DNA of 64,000 bases from the NCBI RefSeq assembly GCF_008831285.2, contig NC_045138.2:7221205-7285204 (forward strand). The letters are read 5' to 3'. The notes beneath the pieces are model-generated. The model searched no databases. It saw only the letters and a list, made by a program, of their open reading frames with translations, and was not told where the DNA came from. Of this stretch, positions 34,096 to 45,570 are shown in pieces; the first letter of the stretch is position 1; the number at the start of each line of letters is the position of its first letter. Source of the stretch: Nymphaea colorata (taxonomy: Eukaryota > Streptophyta > Magnoliopsida > Nymphaeales > Nymphaeaceae). Both the position numbers and the translations under genes were made by a program.

Positions 34096-34590
34096 TAAGC
34101 CTGGGCATTGGGCCGGGCCGCCACCGGGCCTGGCCGGCCCTTTCGGACCTGGGTTCGGGCCGGGAAAAACCTGGCCTAGGCTGGGCCTGGACCCGATAGG
34201 CCAGCCCGGTGGAGGCCCAGACCGACTCCCGCCCTCCGTCTCCCTCGCTCCCTCTCCCTCCTCCTCTGAGTCCTCTCCGCTCCCGCTCTCTCTCTCCTCC
34301 GGCTCGCCCTTTCCCTCTCCCTCTCTGCTTCCCCTCTCCCTCTCTGCTCCCGCTCCCCCTCTCTTTCTCCCCCTCTCCCTCTCCTCTTCCCCTCTCTCTC
34401 TCCCTCCTCCTCTGTCTCCCTCGCCGCTCCCCCTCCTCCTCCATCGGAGGGGGTCGGGAGGTCAGGGGAAAAGAGGGTCGGGAGGGCGGGGAAAGGGGTT
34501 GGGATGGTGGGCCTGGCCGGGTCCGGGTCCAGCTGAGCGGCCCGACGAGCCGGATCGGGCCGGCCCTGCCCGGCCCGATGCCCAGGCCTA
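34096..34590 (+). mobile_element. GC-rich hAT-like MITE, copy 2
   Basis: A 495-bp element with terminal inverted repeats of at least 23 bp: left TAAGCCTGGGCATTGGGCC, right (complement) TAGGCCTGGGCATCGGGCC. Flanks GGGAGGCT and GTGAGGGT agree at 6 of 8 bases, an eroded 8-bp target-site copy. The core is pyrimidine-rich (34215-34445), then purine-rich. It shares termini and core words with 17888-18367. ORFs on both strands are artefacts. Confidence 0.8.
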
Positions 34591-34599
34591 GTGAGGGTA

Positions 34600-35285
34600 C
34601 ACAAATTTTCAGTGGAAACCCATACGAAGAAATTCATAAACACAACACACTCTTATAGCTCAGCCTTGACAACCCACAGTTGGGACAACCCCCAACAACT
34701 GAAACGTTCAGATATAATATCAGTGTGTGGGCGCATCCACTCAATTAGATCGTTCTACATGCCTTTTTTTCCAAGATAAGCTGATGAATATCACCAAGGT
34801 TTCAAAAATGAGTACAGGGTAATAAGTATATATATATATACATCATATTTTGTTTCATTTCTTATATATATATACATATATAAAACGTAATATTAAAAAC
34901 GTGTAATATTAAAAAAACACATATAATACCCAAGAAATAAGTTAGTCGTATAAAACTGCAATTAGAGATGACATTTTTTTTAAATGCCAAAAAATAGAAA
35001 ACGTAGAAATAACACGTGTTATACATGTATTTTTAGCTTTTTGTATTTTTTATTATTTTTTATTTTTTATAATTTTTAAATGTATTAAATATTTTAAATT
35101 TTTAAATCGAGGTATTCTTGAGATATACAACTTTACCGTATTATACTCAAGAAAATTTTCAGATGGAATTCTCTCCATTCAAGGTCGCCCTGTGCTTTTT
35201 ATCCTGCCGTCTCTTTTCATTGGTGGTATATATTTAGTCTATCCTTAATGACCTGACCACATTATACATTGTTGGGAAACTCAAG
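34600..35285. other. AT-rich spacer
   Basis: TA/TATACA tracts at 34830-34882; no gene seen. Confidence 0.5.
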
Positions 35286-35289
35286 TCAG

Positions 35290-35460
35290 GTTGTGTGGTA
35301 GCTTAGTTGGCAACAATTGGAAGACACTCTAATCCTAGCCCAAGTTCAGGCATTCATTATGTCTTCGCTTTAAACCTTGACGCGGTCTTGGATGCGTATA
35401 GAGTTAGGCATAAAAAGATTCTCTGCAGACCCCCCGGGGGTGGAGGCAGGTGTGAGTGAA
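35290..35460 (+). repeat. SINE-like tRNA-derived sequence
   Basis: GTGGTAGCTTAGTTGGCA (35296-35313) fits the RNA polymerase III A-box TRGCNNAGYNGG. A weak B-box-like AAGTTCAGGCATTC follows at about 35343. The stretch runs to a GC-rich CAGACCCCCCGGGGGTGG end near 35450. The B-box is degenerate and no target-site copies were fixed. Confidence 0.4.
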
Positions 35461-36695
35461 AAATTACCAATACGAAGCTAAAAAAAATTCTTAATTTTAT
35501 ATTAACATTTATAGTTTTTCTTATTTATACAATATTGCTTCTTAAAAATTTAAAATTTTGCCTCCTTAATTAAATTTTTTTGCCCTGTACGGGTTATTTT
35601 TGCCGTTGTCCGGAGGCATATTGGAAAGATGAGTTCAACTCCGAGAGCCAAGCTGTCATCTCCTCCTTTGTTGGAATGGAAGATGACCTTCTTGGACGAA
35701 GAAAAGTAGACTGTGTAGAACACTAGAATAAAAATCAAACATTTGACAGAAAAACGTCAAGCTGTGGTGTACAATAACAAAAAAAAACCTTAAAAAGTTT
35801 AGGTCTCTTTATCTAACTCCAGTTAAACGAAGAAAAATCAAGGGTTATGCACTTTTCTGTTAATTCACTGGAATTTGGGCGTGTTTCTGAAAGTATTTTC
35901 AGTCAAACTTCAGGGCAGCGTTACTTGAACTATTGCAACTGTGACCTGACAGGCATTTGATAAGCTTTTTCAACAATAATCTTTCCATTATTGACCAAGA
36001 ATTAGGTGCAGGTTCAAGTTCGGGAGCAGTATCGTTATCTTCTATGTGCTCCAGCCTCCAAGTCCCCGGTTGAAAAGGAAACTGATTGATCATAAATTAT
36101 TAATAGTATGTAGGGCAGTTGTCCGGATTCTTGAGCCGAAATTTTTCTCGCCGCAGCTGAATTATGTGTTTAGAAATCTTTACCGATGCCAAATCAAAGT
36201 ATTTACAGAAAATTATTTCAAAGTAGCTTTCCATACATGAAAGCGGAAAAGCTAGCTGAAGTGTCATGCATGGAACTTTCCTTATTCTGTTCTGCTATGG
36301 CTCTCCTGTATCTTTTTTTTCCGAGATGGTTGATTTCTTCACATGTCAACTTCAACGAGATTTCTGTAAAACAAAATATGAACTATCACTAATATCAAAC
36401 CCGCTATTAAAGTCTTATGCAGTTATAATCTGATGTCCGAAAATGCACATTTTCATCACAGTCACCAGATCACAAGCAAAGAGATGAAGAAGAAAGAATG
36501 GAGGAGAAATGGGGTTAGAGAAGTCACCACTAATTCTGTTCACATTGGCAAAACCATAGCGCTTGCTGACTCATGAAATGGTGCCACGGTTCAGGATATC
36601 ATCAAGCCAATTGTGAAATTTATTCCATAGTTCCAATCTTCAAATACATAGAACAAGAATGTTCAAAAGACAAAGATATTACATCATATATGTGC
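35461..36695. other. Dirigent E 3' flank and spacer
   Basis: No supported gene. A 64-codon minus ORF at 35899-36093 (with wording TWRLEHIEDNDTAPELEPAP) looks protein-like in composition and might be a captured exon, but I do not recognise it. Confidence 0.4.
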
Positions 36696-37259
36696 CTAGA
36701 TTGAGTATGGGTAATGCCTCACATAAACATCATACTCTACAACAGCATCACCAGTTGTGGCATTCAATCTGTGAATCCTGGCCTGTGTGTAACCTTGGGC
36801 CATCCTGAAATACCCAGTCCCACCCACCACTGCCAATTCTCTTATAGGAACCGAGGCACTGTTCCTTCCCAATACGCTCAGAGTGCTGCCATTGTATGCT
36901 CCTTCCAAGAACACATACGTCTGCACCATCAGCAGGCTCACGTTTTGCAGTGCCGCAGAAGCATAGAACCCCTGAGCTCTCCCAATCAACTTGGACGTCA
37001 GTTCCCGCCCTTCCGTCAGAGGATCATCGATCATGTTTACTTCGCCAAACCCCGTCGCCAAATTGTTCAACGGAGACTGAACAATGGTCGCCACCGTCGG
37101 GTTCCGGCCGGTAACTATGTCGTGGAAGAAGAAGTGGATGTGGGTGGTCCTCTGTTTCTGTAACCGGATTGCTGGCGACGGGATGATTCTGTGGTTACTG
37201 GTCTTTGCCGCGCAACTAACTGTTAGGAGGATTGCAAGGAAGGAGAGGAAGAAGTAGTT

Positions 37260-37267
37260 GCTGCCTG
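37260..37267. repeat. 8-bp target-site duplication of the hAT element
   Basis: GCTGCCTG (37260-37267) and ACTGCCTG (40576-40583) flank the element with one mismatch; 8 bp is the hAT signature. Confidence 0.85.
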
Positions 37268-40200
37268 CAATGTTGTAAAACGCGTATCGTAAAGCGTATC
37301 GATCAGGCTTTAAGATACGTCGTATCGTAACCGTATCGTAATTTTTTTTAAAATAATAATAATAAATCAGAAAAAATTAAAAAAAATCAAAAAATTCATA
37401 AAAAAATCAGAAAAAATTAAAAATAATAAATTCTTCATAGAAAACACGTTTTAGATAATGATAGACTTATTATTGCTAAATGCTATAAACTTACACGTTC
37501 ACGGTTCATCATTCATACTTCATAGACATCAAAATTCATAACAATATCATTCAATTTCAATCAACAAAGCATAAGTCATAAAGTGATAAAGTCATATAAC
37601 ATTCAAGTGTTCAACAACTATAGATAACTCTTAAGTGGTTCGATAGCACTAGTAGACTCTCCTTCATCAACAAAGCCTTCTGTTGCTTCAGCTTCAAGGT
37701 TGAAGCATTCAAGATCTTCATCATCAAGATCTTCATCATCAAATATTGTAGCCGGTTCTTCCTCAATCCATGGCTCCAGTTCGTCAAAGTTTTCCAAGCT
37801 GATAGGATCGAACTGAGATGTGTGCTTCCTTGCTGATGTTTTTTGTAATTCTCTACGTTACATAAGAGAAAACTTATTAATATATAATTTCATATAAATA
37901 TATTGTACAAAAAATGTAAACATTAAGCTATATTACCTTTGTTTCAACCTCATATTATATCGAACAAAGACAAAGTCATCCAACCTTTTATGTTCGAGTC
38001 TATTCCTTTTTTTGCTATGGATATGTTGGAACACACTCCAGTTCCTTTCGCATCCACTAGCACTGCATGTCTGGCTGAGGACTTTGATTGCAAAACGTGC
38101 TAGGTTTGGACAATCAAACCCATACCTATTCCACCACAAATCTAAACAAAAATATAACGTTATAACAAATCAATGTGAAAGTTATAAAAGAATCAAATGT
38201 AACAAATGCAAAGTAAATTAAACATTTCTATGTATTTACCTGGACGCATGGTTGTCCTGGCTCGAACGACGACAGGTTGTCCCATGCCCCGATAACAAGT
38301 ATCATATAGATTTAACTCATTGCTGACGGCATCTTGTTCTCTAGAATCTGCCACTAACACGTTAATACAATCCAACAAACCACTTAAGACTTCTCTGTCC
38401 TTCCTAAATGTAGGAGAAAATCTAATTGCAGGATTTAGATAGTAAGCTGCTGCATGAAGAGGTTGATGAAGCTGTCCAGTCCACCTTTTATCTATCATCT
38501 TTTATATGGGCATATATAACTTTTTCTTTCCTTTTAAGTTGTCTCAAATTGCCTCTTTTGCTTTATCCATGGCCTCATGTAAGTACCCTATGGAAGGCCT
38601 ATCCTCACTGTCAGCTAACCTGAGGACTTTCACTATGAAACACAAACTTTCAATAGCTTCACACATGATTCTCAAAATTCGTTATTAAACATGATATCCA
38701 CAACTAAAGAAGCATTTCTTTTATGAGCATGTGGATATGCAGTTCATTCTTCACTAGCGAACATCTGCCTCAAAGGAGTTCTTTGTTTCACCACACTCTG
38801 CACAATCAATACATTTGTGGCAAATCTAGTTTGTGCAGGTCGTATCAATTCAACTCCTTTTGTAAACTTTCTCATCAAACTCAATACATATGCATGATTA
38901 TAGATAAATTTTGTTACCTCTTGACATTGGTCAATGACTGATTTCATATCATGCATCTCATTAAGATCTTGAAGCATAAGATTAACACAATGAGTGGCAC
39001 ATGGACTCCAAAAGAATGTTCCATACTTTTGAAATAACAAATCTCATGCAGCTCTATAATTTGCAGTATTATCTGTAATAAACTGTACAATGTTTTTCGG
39101 TCCAACTTCTTGTACTACATTATAAAAAACATTGAACAAAATCTTAGTAGTCTTAGGAACATCAGACAAGTCAAGAGATTTCAAGAACATTGTACCTTTA
39201 GGACAATAAACAAGAAAATTTACAAGTGCTCTTGACCTTGTATCAGTCCATCCATCTGACATAATGGAGCAACCTATTTCCTTCCAAGATAATTTCAATT
39301 GATCGCAATGTCCAGACACTTCTTTCACTGTATCTTGAAGAATTTTACCCTTCAACTGATGATATGATGACATTTCGAATCCGGGGCCTGTAGAAGCAAT
39401 TGCATCTGCCATGGCTTGGAATTGAAAAGAATTAGCCGCATTAAATGTAATACATGCATCATAAAACCATTTTCCTACCATCTTTTGTGCTTGATATAGC
39501 ATATCTTTAGATGTCATAGCAGCACGAATCTGCGGCTGACCACGTGGGCTAGTATATGAAGGAAAAAAGCTCTTAATAGAGCCAACACTAGACCTACCAG
39601 TAGGAACTCTACCACTAGGTGGTCGCATACCATGCTTGGCCCTATCTGTTGTTCCTCTTCTCTTCCTTCCCGTTACGCCAGATCGACCTCCTTCATACAT
39701 GATCCCTTTTCCTCTACGATCTCTACCTCTTGAGGTCTCCAAATCTGTTCTTAGAATTGTATCATCTTCATCGTCACATTCATAAGCTTCTTCCTCTTCT
39801 TCTTCATCTTCCAAAGCCTCATTATAGCCTACATCTGCCTATTCAATTTCTTTCTGTATCATATTTTGATGTAAAGCATGAAGCATATCTAAACATTGCT
39901 GACGGACATATGGAGGCAAAGGTTTGTTTGGTCCTCCAACACAAGGAGACGCATCTTTGGAGGTCCCTACCAAATGGTGTTTCATTATACTAATCCCTTC
40001 TGAAAATGTATTCCCACAAAAGCTACATTTGAGTTTAAGTGGTTATTCTCCTTCACCCTTTCGCACTATTGCCATGTAGAATTCATATCTTAAAAAAAAA
40101 ACGAAATCCTATGGTAAACTTAATGAAAAACATTCAAAATCTTTCAATCTACGATTCTATGGTAAAAAATTATGAATATGTGGTAAAAACAAGAGATTCC

Positions 40201-40575
40201 ATACCTTATAAAGAAGAAATCAAGAAAACCCCTTTCCTCTCAATGAAAATCAACCACCCACGCACAAATCGACCCTTCAATCTTCGATTTCACGATGAAA
40301 ATCAATGTTTTCACGGTGAAAATTGATGATCTCCCCTCTTGGACGCACAAACCCCATGTTATAAATGAAGAACCCTCACACGTTTTAAAGAAAAAGTGAA
40401 AAAGGAGGCTTCGGGTGCCTCTTTTTCAAAATTTACCCGTATCGCACGATACGTGCGATACAAGGCCGATACACCCCCTATTTACGATACGGGGGGTATA
40501 CCGTATCGTAAATAGTCATCGATACGATACGTATCGTACAATACAGGCTCGTATCGTACGATACGTACAACATTG
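37268..40575 (-). mobile_element. hAT element (DUF659/BED type) in dirigent gene E
   Basis: A 3308-bp element with terminal inverted repeats CAATGTTGTA and subterminal clusters of CGTATCG/CGATACG at both ends (37278-37340 and 40440-40565), probably transposase-binding sites. It carries a degenerate BED-DUF659-hATC transposase on -. The subterminal clusters and a precise 8-bp target copy identify the superfamily. Confidence 0.92.
37622..40035 (-). pseudogene. hAT transposase, BED-DUF659-hATC (degenerate)
   Basis: On -, a BED-type zinc finger starts near 40030 (CSFCGNTFSEGISIMKHH), followed by an acidic stretch (EDEEEEEEAYE) and a basic linker. The DUF659 domain is at about 39330-39044 (IMSDGWTDTRSRALVNFLVY, FITDNTANY). 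After TGA at 39041 it continues (WSPCATHCVNLMLQDL, 39010-38744). Stops and a frameshift lie in 38740-38500. The hATC dimerisation region is split by a GT-AG intron (38239-38142): exon NLARFAIKVLSQTCSASGCE and KKRNRLEHKRLDDFVFV. A second GT-AG intron near 37935-37862 leads to an acidic C-terminus ending at 37622. At least four lesions make it non-functional, though both introns keep intact splice sites. Confidence 0.88.
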
Positions 40576-40647
40576 ACTGCCTGCCATGTCTCCAAAGTAT
40601 GAGCAAGAGAGCGATGCAGGTCGATCAATTCATGTACTCTGGTTCTG

Positions 40648-40655
40648 CTTATATA
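40648..40655 (-). promoter_or_regulatory. TATA box of dirigent gene E
   Basis: TATATAAG on -, 61 bp before the ATG, undisturbed by the hAT element, which lies downstream of the start codon. Confidence 0.7.
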
Positions 40656-40859
40656 GACAAGCAAATCTGATGATGAAAGTCGCCCCACCTTCTCTTCTAC
40701 CCAGCTAGTCATTTTCTGTTATGCGTAATGACCTTTCAGACTAGACTCGCTGATTTTGCTGTACAAAATCATTTTTTTCTATGACCTTTTGGCGCTGGCT
40801 TTGTTGATAGTTCGGCCTTCCTTTATTGTGAACACAAAGAAGTTCTACTACGACTTTGA

Positions 40860-41570
40860 AGGCGAGAAGGTAACGGGTCTCCCAAACAGGCGGACTTTAT
40901 TCAAAGCTGGTTATAAATGCCTTTGTTGTACATATAATTTAAATTATGCGTGATTTTAATAATAACAAAAAATGCTTATGATTAATAACAAAAAATAAAA
41001 CCTTATTATAAGGACAAAAAAAACAGCAAAAAGTAGAAAAGGTAAAATTTGTTAGTTTATAACTTTATGACTAATATATTATTTTAAGAAGAAAAAAAAT
41101 GTTTTTGTTTTTCTTATCCCATATGTAGTGTTATCTCACTATCTCATAAATATTTTATTATTTGATACTTATATTTAGCGTGATCTCATACATCCGTCCA
41201 TTATCTCATTATTTTATAAATATTTTATTATCTCATAAACATTATCTCAAACTTATGTTTAGTGTTATCTGTATACATGTCTGTTATCTCATTATCTAAT
41301 AAATCTTTTATTATCTCACACCTATATTTAGCGTTATCTCATACATCCGTCCGTCCATTCTTTCCTTATTTCATAAATCTTTGATTATATCATACACATT
41401 ATCTCATACTTATTTGTTATCTTATGCACATGCATATGCAATGCTTCAGCATGAAAGTAAATGTGCATATTGGTAGCAGTATCCACATCAAGCGTACGCT
41501 CGTTACATACACGATGCGGCACATAGATCTCTCTTGACTTTATTCCCGTAGATTGTTGGCCATAGTCTAA
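40860..41570 (-). repeat. Dirigent E upstream block
   Basis: Third copy of the block at 28600-29280 and 32300-32840 (TTATCTCATAAATATTTTATTAT, CTCATACATCCGTC, ATGAAAGTAAAT). Its placement upstream of E supports E being a duplicated unit of the same arm as D. Confidence 0.7.
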
Positions 41571-43730
41571 AGCCTCAATGTGGTACTTTCTTCTAGAATA
41601 TTTTGTCCCTCGCTTTCCCGAGGTAAAATATTTGTTAGAAAAAGTTTTACAAATTCAAGAGGTTTTCACTTTGCATCAATAACACTGATTTTCTTAATGG
41701 GGAAGATATCCCAAACAGCCACAAATTCTCCCCATGTTTTGAGCTTTACTGCTGTTTTCAGATATGAGTGCGGAACAGAACACTGTCAACTAATAACCCT
41801 ATACCCACAATTTGCAGTGTAGAAGAATAGCGGTCATGGGATTCAAACTAACAACTGACCATTCACAGTTCCAGTTCAACCAGCTACGCTATGTCTTTAG
41901 GAGTGAATTTTCCCAATGGAGGAAGTTTCCAGGGTTATGAAGTGTGAAGATGAAGAAAGCTGATACATGGTTTCTTTTGGAAGCAACAAAACTTTAAAAG
42001 CAATATTTTGAAACCATTCTTCTCAATAATGTGAAACATGCTAATATTAACTGAGCTACTCCAGGCACATGTGATTTTTGACTTCCTGCACTCACCCGGC
42101 TAGACTGGGATTAGCATCACTTCAGAGAGCATATCTTTTTTTATTGCCAATCTGGTTTTGGATCTGTTTAGTCAAATCTGTTTGGTCAGTAATTGGATTT
42201 AGATTCGACATGCAGTTTAATACGTCTGAATGGTGGGTTTGACATCTAATTGGGATCTGATAAAGGTCCAACTTGATTGGATGTAAATTTTGGACCTGAT
42301 GCTGGCTGGATCAGTATTGGGATTTAGAAAAGGTCAATCCGGTGTTACATAAAATTCAATTAAATTCAAGCCACTAAAGGCTGAATGCCACCCAAAAATC
42401 CAAACAGCTTACGTACAGTCCTTTTCTCAAGGGACCCAGTCAATCGGGGCTGAGGATGTTTGGGGATCGGACTGGGCTTCGCCTGTTCGAACCAATAGTG
42501 GAGTTACTTTGGAGCCGGTGTGGGCAACTGACCATCCCAGCTTGTCTAAACCCTCATAAGAAAGTTTTATTATGATGAGGTTGAACTCAAGCCAACTCAT
42601 ATGTGGTGCCCACACCAGGTGCCAGGGCCTGTAGCCCAACATGTACCCAATTCTGTAATAATAAGATGCGTCAATGTTTCTCGGTTAAAAATTTCTAGGT
42701 CGGCCACTGGCCCAGACCCAAACCCATTAATTATTCTTACTTGTCGTGACCGGCCTCCAACTACCATTATTTTTTTCAATTAACTTTTCAATGGGGCGTT
42801 TCATGAATCGAACCACCTTTTTCCTTCAGAATCATGCTTAGTTTGAGCTGAGCGAGGGACAGGACAAATATTTCTATGGATTCTTAGTTAGGTGAGCTCA
42901 GTTTGGTTGTGCATGCAAATGAACAGTGTTCAAGCCTCTCGTTAGGCTAAACATGATAATTCGTTGTCACATAAAACACATATTATATAAAAAATATTTA
43001 AAATGTTTAAATTGATCACCTGAATAAAATGTAAAAAAGAATACATCTTTTTAGAAATTGTCAGAAATTAGAAAAACATGTTTTATTCCTTTATTTTTTC
43101 TTTTTCATGTTTCCAGTTACCAGTTTTTTACTTTTTACTTTTTATATATATATTTTATTTTAAGATTTTGATAACATTTTTTCCCTCAAAGATTAATTGT
43201 TTTTAACTGTAACGAAATTTTCCCATTTTATTCAATAAAAACTAACTTTGCCATTTTATTCCCATGCAAAACATGATCGTTTATAACTTGAAAATGATAT
43301 TTGTGGCCATGGCTTGCACAAACCCAACAAGATATGATAATATTTATTTAATAACAGTAATAAAACAAATCAAATTTTAATTTATGAACCACTACAAGCT
43401 TATTTGAGACCATGACAAATGCTGACTGTCTAGATGCTCCACTTAGTGAAACCAATTGCCATGCAACCTGCGGAGCAAAGGCCCTCCTAACCCATTTATT
43501 ACCAAAAGAGATAGAGATACAACAAACTGACTTGTACAGTAGATGAATATACAACAAAGAACAAAATTGACCACCAACGTTGCTGGAAGAACTATTGACC
43601 ATGAAGTGTTGGTGACCTACAAACAAAATTTCATGGCCTACAAACGAAATTATGTTCTGTTTCTTATAGCTTGTAACTGTAATGTGTCAATGGAGGAGTT
43701 GCTTCGGATAAACACGAATATGGAGCTGTG
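41571..43730. other. Spacer with SINE-like head and GC-richer repeat
   Basis: On the minus strand TAGCGTAGCTGG (about 41880-41891) is a perfect polymerase III A-box and AGTTTGAATCC (about 41844-41854) a weak B-box, so a SINE head is possible. 42400-42780 is GC-richer and repeat-like without defined ends. No protein gene is supported. Confidence 0.4.
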
Positions 43731-43734
43731 AAGC

Positions 43735-44440
43735 TGTAGCGAGTACCCATATCCCACTTGCCTATAAATGCAGAGAGTTTTTTTGTGGGAAAGACTTCGT
43801 TTGTGAGGAGCCAATGCAATTGCAATCACCTGGTTTTTCTCTGGGAAAGAGTGGACGATCAATTTAAGGAGTCCCTTGTAAAGAGTCATCACCGATCCTC
43901 TTGGAAGAGTCGAGAAAACTCAAGAGGCTTTGAGCCTTTCTTTGTTAGTGCTTAAAAAGACTAAAAGCTAAAATAAAAATAATAATAGAATGTGGTGGAT
44001 TCTCGACTTGTCCTCCCTATAGGAGTGACTGACCAATTTGTAAAGCATAAAGAAAAAAAATCAAGTTGAGTGATCTTGTGTGCTCATTTCGTGAGCTGCT
44101 TTCAAGTGATTGCTCAAGTGCACGGGCGTTAGGTGCTCGGATATTAGTCCTCTATGTGAGTTTGTTGAGGTGAGTTCTTGTACCTCCTCTTTTGTAGTTT
44201 CATTTTAACAAGCAATAGAAGTGTATTACTTAAAGTCTCCTTGGTGCATATTTAACATGGTTGCTTAGTTATGTTCACTTTGCTAACTTCGTTGGCTTAG
44301 TTGATGAGTTTTTACTAAGTCAACTTTGTCAAGTTTATTGTTGAGAATTATTTTAAACGTCAAGACACAGTCGGCTTTTCTTCACATAAATTATTTAGAT
44401 TTGAATCTAAGTTATAACTAGAGTCGACATTTTCGCGTAC
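43735..44440 (+). repeat. Possible 5' LTR of the Copia remnant
   Basis: This region precedes ATTGGTTTGAGAG (44442-44454), a degenerate initiator-tRNA type primer site, and gag at 44518. It contains CCTATAAATG (about 43764-43773), a possible TATA box, and ends CGTACA. No partner LTR is in the window, so the left end is a guess. Confidence 0.35.
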
Positions 44441-44517
44441 AATTGGTTTGAGAGTGAGGTTCAATCTAAGGGTCGATTTAATAGTAAGATTAATTGGGCT
44501 AATTATATTCTGAAATT

Positions 44518-45570
44518 ATGGTAGCATTAGCAGTTGCATTAAATAATATTGAAAAGCTTAACAATAGCAATTATGGCTATTGAAAATCTTGCATGGAGTC
44601 GTATTTTTTAGGATAGAAATTAAGAGATAACAAATATTCATGTCGACGAGGAAGCTAAGATGAAATGGATGACCAAAGCAAGGAAAACTCTATTTGCAAT
44701 TAAGATATCAATTGAGAAGGATTTATTAGAGCATATACATGATGCTAAAACTCCTAAAGAAGCATGGGATGCTTTTGCAATGCTATTTTCTCAAGCTAAT
44801 GACGCACACTTACAACTGCTAGAAAATGAATTAGCTACATTAACTCAGGGAAACATGTCAATAACAAAGTATTTTTTGAAGGTTAAAAACATCTATAGGG
44901 AGATTTCTCAATTTGACCCTGAGTCTAAGATTAGTTAGGCCTATATGCGGAGAATTCTTATTCGTGGACTTCGTTCAGAATTTAGCAATTTTATAATTGA
45001 TGTTCAAGGTTGGCCATTTCAACCAACTTTATTGGAGTTAGAGAATCTTTTGATCAATCAAGAAATATTAGCGAAGCAAATGGCTGAACTTTTACTCAAA
45101 GTAAATAATGACAAAGCTTTGTTTAGTAAGGGTTAGAGATCACGTTAGCCAGTTAAGCCAGTTGTTAGGTCTCCAAGTATGAACATTGATGAAAATAAAG
45201 ACAAAGATATAGAAAGAAAACAAGAGAAGCTACACAACAGTAGATACAAAAAAAGAAATGTTTTAGATGTGAAAAATTGGGTCGTTTTGCTCGTGACTAC
45301 ACAGTCAAAATAGATGAAAGAAATGTAGTCACGATGATGATAAGCAGCATGAGGAAACTAATGAGACTGTACAAAAAAGTTTGTTTCTGTACTCAATGGA
45401 GGTTAAAAAGGACATTAAACAAGAAAGATATAATTCTGCTGATGTAAAACCTATAAAAGAAGAAAAAAGAGAAGATCAATTATCAAACTGATTGGATCAT
45501 TGATTTTGAATGCTCAAATGATATGACTAGTGATGAGAACAAGTTTGAAAGTATGAAAGAATATGATGGA
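44518..45570 (+). pseudogene. Copia gag-protease remnant (broken, truncated)
   Basis: Starts ATG (MVALAVALNNIEKLNNSNYG) with an early stop where the family has Trp. It continues with the UBN2/gag-2 region (ARKTLFAIKISIEKDLLEHI, TPKEAWDAFAMLFSQAND, LQLLENELATL, then RGLRSEFSNFIIDVQGWP). A zinc-knuckle remnant (CFRCEKLGRFARDY) lies at about 45259 and a protease box (WIIDFECSNDMTSDENKF) at about 45500-45555. Several stops interrupt it. Copia wording ends at about 45570, where a GC-rich sequence of different type begins; the rest of pol is absent from the window. Confidence 0.85.

Larger units (their letters stand above)
36696..40587 (-). pseudogene. Dirigent gene E, split in codon 4 by a hAT element
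   Basis: The ATG is at 40587-40585, followed by GCA GGC AG and then the hAT element 37268-40575. Coding resumes at 37267. Leaving out the element and one 8-bp target copy, the length is 576 bp (191 residues plus stop) in one uninterrupted frame. It has a signal peptide (NYFFLSFLAILLTVSCAA) and a full dirigent domain (THIHFFFHDIVTGRNPTV, FGEVNMIDDPLTEGREL, YVFLEGAYNGSTLSVLGRN, VVGGTGYFRMAQGY, VEYDVYVRHY plus PYSI tail). No in-frame ATG exists before the DDPLTEG region, so the element blocks normal translation. It is otherwise undamaged, unlike A and B, and would be functional if excised precisely. A TATATAAG box lies 61 bp upstream of the ATG. Confidence 0.9.

Noticed and set aside
34031-34658. 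ORFs of 137-179 codons on both strands
   Set aside because: Same explanation: second copy of the GC-rich MITE with a polypyrimidine core.
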